Assembly (NCBI GenBank): GCA_910585615.1
Contig: CAJUFO010000044.1
Location: 1 to 37,467, forward strand
Direction of reading: 5' to 3'
DNA length: 37,467 nt
From: an uncultured Acetatifactor sp.
Lineage (GTDB): Bacteria > Bacillota > Clostridia > Lachnospirales > Lachnospiraceae
Made by a program: the position numbers and the translations under genes
Notes under the pieces: model-generated
What the model was told of the DNA's origin: nothing
Database searches by the model: none
The model's input: only the letters and a program-made list of their open reading frames with translations
Part shown: positions 31,579 through 37,467 of the stretch, one piece after another
Numbering within the stretch: the first letter of the stretch is position 1
Layout of the letters: every line of letters starts with the position of its first letter

Positions 31579-32919
31579 TCAGAAAGGGGAACTGGTCTGT
31601 ACAAGCCGAATTCCATACATTCCACTTATGCAGATTTGTTTATCCAGAGATTGGAGTGCCTTGTTCAAATTTGTAAATAATGGCATATTATTGGGCTGAT
31701 TGACTATTACCTTTGTATCCATTATACAAGACAAATCTTTCATCAAAGATATCTTTTCAATTTCAACATTAATAATCTTTCTATTGCCATAGATGTTTCT
31801 AACCTCCATTTCAAACAGTTTATCCGGCAAAATTTTCACGCTTTTTAAAAACATAGGCTCATATGACTTCCCTGCTTCTTCAAAAAGCAGATTTGCCGTT
31901 CCAGCCATCTTTTCTAAAATTTTTTGAATAGAGTACGCATCTTGAAAAACTTTTATATTTGGGACATCCTCCCATACTTCTTTTGCTATTTCGATATATT
32001 TCCACTTTCCAAGAGCAACGTCGTTTACCGTTTTCGCAATAATATTCAGTTGATTATCAATATGTTGCACACACGCACTAATATCAATTCGCTCCCACCA
32101 ATAATGCTTAGTGGCAGATTCCAGCATCTCGTGAAGAGGTTCTGCTGTTTCTACACCCAATTTCTTTTTGTCCAGATAGCCGCTCTTTCCAGAACGCTTA
32201 TATTCTCCTATAAATCCCCTTTCGACTCCTGTCAATATAATCCATACAGTTTTTGCAAACAGATATACATCTGATTTTTGGTAATCAATATTATCTGGAT
32301 TCTCTATACTCCACATTTCCGGTGGACGAATTGCTCCAGGCCCCATGTTTTCATGTATGTCTGTAATATGCTCTTCGGCCTCATCCATGTTTCGAACCAA
32401 TCCGAAATCCGCCAGACATACTCTATTATTGTATACCAACAAATTTTTAGGTTTAATATCCCTATGCACAAGCCCTCGCTTATGTAACTGAACAACACAC
32501 TCTCCAATATCTCTCATATCTATTAATTTTTCTTCTGTAGAATGTATTCCTTTAAAATTGTAAGTTGATGCTTTGGGCATTAAATACCATGCAAAGCTTT
32601 CCCGCTTTTCCAAAAAATAGGAAGAATCATAAATTGGGATAATACCTTCAATCTCGTGCTGGATTTGATATACATACCTGACTTCTCTTTCAAAACGTTT
32701 TTCTCTTTTTTCTCGTTCTTGCTTCGGACGAGAACTGTATTTCAAAATTTTTACCACAAAATTTTCTTTCTCGGGCAACTGTTTTTCAGCAGAAATCACT
32801 TCGACAGAAAATACCGTACCATTTCCGCCTCCGCCGATTTCTTTCGTAAGTTTGTATATCCCAAACTTCCCCCTAATCTTCATTCCTGGCTTAGGTTTTT
32901 TTGCATCAATACCGCCCAT
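31579..32919 (-). CDS. eukaryote-like Ser/Thr protein kinase with unique C-terminal domain
   Basis: 446 residues from ATG 32919, chosen for GGAGG six bases upstream. The kinase domain (about 18-300) is complete: glycine loop IGGGGNGTVF, Lys57 in FVVKILKY, HRDIKPKN with Asp154, and DFG with Asp171. A helical Glu-containing stretch (REKRFEREVRYVY) supplies the alpha-C glutamate. There are no membrane helix and no PASTA repeats, unlike housekeeping PrkC. About 145 C-terminal residues match nothing I know. The gene overlaps the stop of the upstream 1244-residue protein by 14 bases, so they are translationally coupled. AT-rich codon use differs from the GC-rich core genes. A defence or conflict role is inferred. 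Confidence 0.8.
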   Translation of the reverse strand: MGGIDAKKPKPGMKIRGKFGIYKLTKEIGGGGNGTVFSVEVISAEKQLPEKENFVVKILKYSSRPKQEREKREKRFEREVRYVYQIQHEIEGIIPIYDSSYFLEKRESFAWYLMPKASTYNFKGIHSTEEKLIDMRDIGECVVQLHKRGLVHRDIKPKNLLVYNNRVCLADFGLVRNMDEAEEHITDIHENMGPGAIRPPEMWSIENPDNIDYQKSDVYLFAKTVWIILTGVERGFIGEYKRSGKSGYLDKKKLGVETAEPLHEMLESATKHYWWERIDISACVQHIDNQLNIIAKTVNDVALGKWKYIEIAKEVWEDVPNIKVFQDAYSIQKILEKMAGTANLLFEEAGKSYEPMFLKSVKILPDKLFEMEVRNIYGNRKIINVEIEKISLMKDLSCIMDTKVIVNQPNNMPLFTNLNKALQSLDKQICISGMYGIRLVQTSSPF

Positions 32920-35900
32920 TTTCCGCCTCCATCCGCTCTCGTTCAGATTCTCTCTTATAGTTGTCATATAAACTATAAAATATCTTCGCAGTCTCAGGGT
33001 ATCTGAATCTTAAATATTCCGCATTGGCTCTGAACGCTTCCGCTATGCGCATTTCTTCTTTTCCGGCAGATGGGCTATACGCCCCACGTCTATTAAAAAC
33101 ACTGATTTCATAGCTACTCCGCATTTTGTCATCAGAATTGTTTTCTATGACAGTCCTCACCGCCTCACATGGTTCATGTCCATCCTTTCCAATTGGTGAA
33201 AACGAAAACAGCCGCCCCATCATGGAGCCAAATAAGCTGCTCTGGTCATTTTGTTCCAACAGAATCCTGAATTTTTCAATCCATTGCTGAAGTTTCTCCT
33301 CATCTACTTCCCCATTCTCTTCCGCCGGGCAAAAATGTGCTTTGTCATACACGGTGTACATATTGTGCCAATATTGTTCATCTGGTTTACGAGCTTCTTT
33401 CGATTCATGATCCTTTTTATATAGCCCTGCAACCAACTGAGCAAACAGTTCTGGTGTTTTCTTGATTATATGGTGAAAGCATTTCATGTTTTCCCATTCT
33501 AAAAGATTCATAAAAAAAATCTCTATCTGAGAAATTCTCAAACATTTTTCATCATCATGCAGAAACTCTTTCTGCATGATTTCAAGGAATTTCTCTATAT
33601 AGTAGCCTGTCATCTGGTCATTCTGGGCATGAGGCATATCTTCAATCCCCTGCAAACAGGCAAAAATATCCTGTGCGCTTAATGGGCTTACATGGTGTAG
33701 GCGATACATATGCTGCAAAAAAATATCCAGACTTGAATACTTTTTGCTCTCATTTACAACCCAGCGGGCATTAACTACTTTACACGAGACTGGCAACTCC
33801 CAAAAGAGTACTTTAATCCTATCAGGCGCACCAGAAATCAGAGGAATATTCTTCGTTGAAAATGCTTCTGAACGATATATTCCTGCTATAATTTCATCCG
33901 AATAACCCAACTGTTTTATCTTTGAAATGATATCAGGATATACACTTACTTCTTCTCCGATTACACTTGACATATAATCAATTGCCATAGTACTGGATGG
34001 CTGAGCTTTCAATAGAATTTCAAACGTCTCAAAATCCCATTTCCCCCCTTTCCAATACTTTGCCAAATAGCGTCCCAGGAAATTGTATTGTTCTTTACCG
34101 CAAAGTTCGGCCAATATCCCTAACCGATAGCCCTTGCTCTGAAACTCCATCAGCTTCTCTTGAATCAGTTTTTCCGTTGCACGACTATTACTTTCCTTTT
34201 CTCCCTCTGTTTCATATGGCACCGGATGAAGCAATGGGTACTCTCTTTTTCCAGAAAATAAATACCCATACTCATATTCAACCTGACTAGTATGAATCCC
34301 ATCCAGCAAATGCTCATACTCCTGTAACTGTTTCTCCGGCATTGACCAGGAGGAAGAAGCAAAAAATCTATGTCTGTAAATCATTTCTAAAATATTATTT
34401 TTGATGTTTACAATCTCATAGTCATCCATTTGAGTCACTTCATACAGTAGCCTGTCGAATACGTTTTGTTTTAGCTCTGGTTCAAATGCATCAGTTGCTT
34501 TCAACATTTTATTCCATCTCTCGACAGAAAAATCCATATTGTCCAAAAGAATCTTGATATAACCGATAGTTACTATCTGCATATCTCCAACAGTTACCGC
34601 TTCTTTCACGGTATAATCCCTATATTTAGGTGTGGATAGCTCTCCTACCATACTTCCGCCATGATGAGGAATCGCCTCGTACAGGTATGTCCATGCATTG
34701 CTGCTTAACTTAATCGCCAGTTCCGCAGCTGTAATTTTCTCCTCTGGCGTTCTAATTGCTGAAAAATTATACCATGCACAAAATACCTTTGCAAAAATAT
34801 CTTTCGGTGCATTAGATTTGTACTCATAGTTGCGACTGTCCAGTTCCAACAGCCATCGAAGAGCATCCCAAACAAACTCTTTCTGAACCAGCAAGCGTTC
34901 TATTCCCCATAGAATATTGATATATGCATTTCGTCCAAGCAAAAAATCACTACTTTGATTCTCAAATAGATTCATAAGTCCCGTTGGTTCAACAAACTCT
35001 TTGCGCAATCTTGTCAGTATCGCTTTGGGAGATATCTCACACAAATCTGTCCAAAAATCAGAAATATATGACCATTTTATATCGGTGTCAATAAAATCCA
35101 ATATCTTGCTAACTATCCTGTCCATTGCTGGCTGGCAGTCTTCTGTCTTCCTGTAGAATCCTTTCATAATCAGCGTCCTGACCATCCCCTTCCTCAGCGT
35201 TTCCGACCAGAACAGCTTTTCTCCCTTTATTTGAGCTAGCAGCTTCTCCTGTGCTGAATAGGTAAACAAATTTTCCGATTCATTCAGAACCTCCATAAAA
35301 ATCTCGATAAACATTTCCCACAGCGGATTTTCTAAAGATATATCCAGACATTCCCATGTATTTTCCGTACTGGCAAGGCAATAAGATAGAGAGCGGTTTC
35401 CGTAATTGCTTTTGATGACATAAAGAAATGGATCCTCGCCGTTCGTATATGGTAAAATCTCTTCGATAAAATCCTCGTATTTTCCTCCATAAAGAGTTTC
35501 GACAATCAGTTTATCCCCTTCAATTTCCTCCCATTTTCCTAAAAGAAGGCATACCTTTTTCACTCTATCGCTGATCCCTGCCATCCATTCCGGCCGCTTT
35601 AGATATTCTCCTCTAAACATCTGTTTTTTCATTGGAATATAAAGTCCATGAGTATCTGCAATCAACGCATGCGCTTTATCCCATTCCATTCCTGCTTCAT
35701 GTAGACAACGCGATAGGGTGTCCTGAGTCCTTGGTCTTAATTCAATGACATCCCGCGTATATGCTGGCGTATTTTCATTCAACACAAAGATATTAGTATT
35801 GTTTTCGATTGCTGCAATTTCGTCTGCATAAAACCATGGAATATATATATTGTTGACACTGGAGATATCCTGCAGCTTCTGCCAGGATTCAAGGCTTTTC

Positions 35901-36640
35901 ACCACATAGACAGGTCTCTTTTCATTCAGCCTCCAAAGCTCGTTGAGTATACAATAAATCGTTTCCTCCCGGCACCGCCCCCTCACATAGACCATCTCAT
36001 CATACTTATGTTCTTCAAATGTCTCTTGAAAGCGTTCGTCATCCACTTCAAAAAACTCGATTCCTATGGACGGTTCAAGCGTACTTCGTCTAAGGGTAAT
36101 ATCCATTTGGCCAGATGACTCAATTTTCATATCCTGCTTTTGATATAAGGCAATATCATTTGACATCCTGTCCAGTTTTGCCCGTAATTCCTCATAACAC
36201 GCTTGTTGTTCTTCTTTCCACTCCTGCAGGAAGTAATGCTCATATTTATAGGGAGCAACTATTTTTACCTGTTCCAGTATTACATATATTATTCGCATGC
36301 AATAAGATTCCGCCAGTTCATGCTGTATTTCGTATTTCGCCATAAGATGCATCAGCATTCTATATAATCGGTTTTTCAGTTCGTATCCATCTGTATTTTG
36401 CAAATTCTTGGCAATCTGCACCATATTTTCTCTTGCCAGGACAAGGGATAAATCATCAAAAAAATGTGCTGCCATTTTTTCGTTCTCAATAAAGAACTCT
36501 CCGGTATCTACTAATATTTTTTTCCATTCATGCGCACTTTTCATTTTCTTCAAAGTGCTTTCTCCCGCAGAAACTAACAGATTCTCTGCCTCCGCAGAGC
36601 CTAAGTTAGATATGTCTTTTAATAATTCCAACATAAACAT
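32906..36640 (-). CDS. large helical-repeat protein with degenerate STAND/P-loop-like segment
   Basis: 1244 residues from ATG 36640, chosen for AAGGGG seven bases upstream; a TTG at 36694 would add 18 residues. Predicted mostly helical. Residues about 215-330 look like a decayed NTPase core: VYVRGRCREETIYCILNEL stands where a Walker A would, but lacks its GK[ST]; YIPWFYADEIAA and NTNIFVLNE resemble later core strands. The remainder looks like helical repeats. The C-terminus (EMRIAEAFRANAEYLRFRYPETAKIFYSLYDNYKRESER) resembles the ends of large proteins common in defence islands, from memory. The partner is the kinase downstream. No enzymatic motif is evident, so it is probably a sensor or scaffold. 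Confidence 0.7.
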   Translation of the reverse strand: MFMLELLKDISNLGSAEAENLLVSAGESTLKKMKSAHEWKKILVDTGEFFIENEKMAAHFFDDLSLVLARENMVQIAKNLQNTDGYELKNRLYRMLMHLMAKYEIQHELAESYCMRIIYVILEQVKIVAPYKYEHYFLQEWKEEQQACYEELRAKLDRMSNDIALYQKQDMKIESSGQMDITLRRSTLEPSIGIEFFEVDDERFQETFEEHKYDEMVYVRGRCREETIYCILNELWRLNEKRPVYVVKSLESWQKLQDISSVNNIYIPWFYADEIAAIENNTNIFVLNENTPAYTRDVIELRPRTQDTLSRCLHEAGMEWDKAHALIADTHGLYIPMKKQMFRGEYLKRPEWMAGISDRVKKVCLLLGKWEEIEGDKLIVETLYGGKYEDFIEEILPYTNGEDPFLYVIKSNYGNRSLSYCLASTENTWECLDISLENPLWEMFIEIFMEVLNESENLFTYSAQEKLLAQIKGEKLFWSETLRKGMVRTLIMKGFYRKTEDCQPAMDRIVSKILDFIDTDIKWSYISDFWTDLCEISPKAILTRLRKEFVEPTGLMNLFENQSSDFLLGRNAYINILWGIERLLVQKEFVWDALRWLLELDSRNYEYKSNAPKDIFAKVFCAWYNFSAIRTPEEKITAAELAIKLSSNAWTYLYEAIPHHGGSMVGELSTPKYRDYTVKEAVTVGDMQIVTIGYIKILLDNMDFSVERWNKMLKATDAFEPELKQNVFDRLLYEVTQMDDYEIVNIKNNILEMIYRHRFFASSSWSMPEKQLQEYEHLLDGIHTSQVEYEYGYLFSGKREYPLLHPVPYETEGEKESNSRATEKLIQEKLMEFQSKGYRLGILAELCGKEQYNFLGRYLAKYWKGGKWDFETFEILLKAQPSSTMAIDYMSSVIGEEVSVYPDIISKIKQLGYSDEIIAGIYRSEAFSTKNIPLISGAPDRIKVLFWELPVSCKVVNARWVVNESKKYSSLDIFLQHMYRLHHVSPLSAQDIFACLQGIEDMPHAQNDQMTGYYIEKFLEIMQKEFLHDDEKCLRISQIEIFFMNLLEWENMKCFHHIIKKTPELFAQLVAGLYKKDHESKEARKPDEQYWHNMYTVYDKAHFCPAEENGEVDEEKLQQWIEKFRILLEQNDQSSLFGSMMGRLFSFSPIGKDGHEPCEAVRTVIENNSDDKMRSSYEISVFNRRGAYSPSAGKEEMRIAEAFRANAEYLRFRYPETAKIFYSLYDNYKRESERERMEAENGRY

Positions 36641-36770
36641 GTGCCTACCCCTTTCAATTCTCAAAGTCAACTTATCCAACACCGCATCATCCAATACTTC
36701 CAGTTTATCTTCTTAAGATGTATCCATTCTCCCGTTATATTCAACAGTTTAAAAATACCATATCCGCTCA

Positions 36771-37334
36771 TCACCAAAAGATTCCCACAAAATCCGTGGC
36801 ATCGATATTGAACGGAGAGCCCTCTATCATGCCGTTTCTATAACAATTATCCGGCAATGCGTTCCCTCTGGATGTCCAAGACACCAAATGCCCATCGCTT
36901 GAAAGAAAATCTATGGAGTTTCTGTTCTCTTTCAGAACCGTCATTGAATCCAGGTTGTTCGCGGTAAAACACAGCTGCCCCTTTCCATAGTACATAAAAT
37001 ACTCAATCAGCCTGGTCAGATAGACATTGTTGAGATTTGCATCCATTTGGTCCACAAAGACGATTCCCTTCTCGCTTGCCGCTGCAAAGCAGTCAAAAAG
37101 TCTAATCAGCTTCTTTATTCCAGTGCTCTCGAATTCCTTATTGATGACGTAATCCCCATAGTTCAGGTTCAAATCGCAGACATGGAAGTCCCCATTATCC
37201 TTTGCGACTATGTCTATCCTCACCAGGTTTGGTTTGAAAATCTGAATGAATGTAGCCAGATGTTCAACCTTTTCTTTATATTTTTCAAAATATTCCTTGT
37301 CTATAATTTTATCGCTGACACCGAAAAAAATGTC
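36771..37334 (-). pseudogene. C-terminal remnant of an AAA/OLD-like ATPase
   Basis: An open frame of about 187 codons, closed upstream by an in-frame TAG (37335-37337). It begins FFGVSDKIIDKEYFEKYKEKVEHLATF and has no proper start; a GTG at 37223 is the first start-like codon and lies mid-domain. EFESTGIKKLIRLF and a Walker B-like GIVFVDQMDANLN, then QLCFTANNLD, match the C-terminal half of AAA_21/AbiEii-type ATP-binding proteins. The Walker A half is missing, and the Walker B has Gln-Met where Glu-Ile is usual. The gene is truncated, probably by the element at the right edge. Confidence 0.7.
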
Positions 37335-37407
37335 CTAGCTCCTTCCATCTGCAAATATTTTCTCTGTCAGGGCCTGATAGGTCGCTCCATTTTCCCTTAG
37401 CCTCTTG

Positions 37408-37467
37408 CTCAGGAACTGAACCACTACCGGCTAAAGCCGGTAGGTTCGGTGGGCTGCTGAAGCAGCC
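37408..37467 (-). mobile_element. probable end of an IS200/IS605-type element
   Basis: On the minus strand two hairpins follow each other: GGCTGC-TTCA-GCAGCC (37452-37467) and CTACCGGC-TTTA-GCCGGTAG (37424-37443), then TGGTTCAG. Paired subterminal hairpins closing on GTTCA are typical of right ends of IS200/IS605 elements, including TnpB-only ones, where this segment is also the 3' scaffold of the guide RNA. The body of the element would lie beyond the window. The reading is from shape only. Confidence 0.5.

Overview
The window looks like a chromosome segment of a GC-rich Clostridia member, most likely Lachnospiraceae. This is an inference from gene content and style: strong AGGAGG-type ribosome binding sites, frequent TTG/GTG starts, a Gram-positive lipoprotein signal, OmpR-type two-component genes, and a KduI/KduD/KdgK/Eda uronate operon typical of gut Firmicutes. 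Most genes have GC-rich third codon positions. From about 31450 to 37330 the DNA is visibly AT-rich and looks acquired.

Layout. 1-655: 5' part of a MoxR-like AAA+ ATPase leaving the left edge (minus). 887-1906: zinc-type medium-chain dehydrogenase (minus). 1907-2603: a gene-free stretch with two nested inverted-repeat elements, a MerR-type promoter (19-bp spacer holding a perfect dyad) and a 33-bp tandem repeat. 2604-6607: a UvrA-family ABC ATPase, two 110-bp tandem hairpin units, and a nucleotidyltransferase-like protein with an altered active site. 6698-9679: a P-type cation ATPase with two low-complexity insertions. 9878-12877: a VIT/VWA surface protein followed by an exosortase, apparently a dedicated substrate-enzyme pair. 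12910-16470 (minus): FucU, CutC and two sugar-phosphate isomerase/epimerase TIM barrels. 16687-22637 (minus): response regulator, sensor kinase, a membrane-anchored protein and a lipoprotein combining a sensor-like N-terminal half with a solute-binding C-terminal half; the first and last of these promoters share a 21-bp motif. 22797-23399: small zinc-ribbon membrane protein. 23555-28473 (minus): kduI, kduD, an RpiB/LacAB isomerase, a KDPG aldolase with a C-terminal extension, and kdgK, a complete route from unsaturated uronate to pyruvate plus glyceraldehyde 3-phosphate. 28831-30304 (plus, divergent): HD-domain hydrolase and an AraC regulator likely to control it. 30345-31525: a split zinc-ribbon gene between two 36-bp direct repeats. 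31579-36640 (minus): a two-gene unit of a eukaryote-like Ser/Thr kinase and a 1244-residue helical protein with a degenerate nucleotide-binding-like segment. 36771-37334: remnant of an AAA/OLD-like ATPase, next to two consecutive hairpins at the right edge that resemble the end of an IS200/IS605-type element.

The best candidates for an undescribed system are the kinase plus large STAND-like protein unit in the AT-rich island, which has the look of an anti-phage or conflict module, and the exosortase with its single VIT/VWA substrate. All functions are read from motifs and remembered families; no database search was run.
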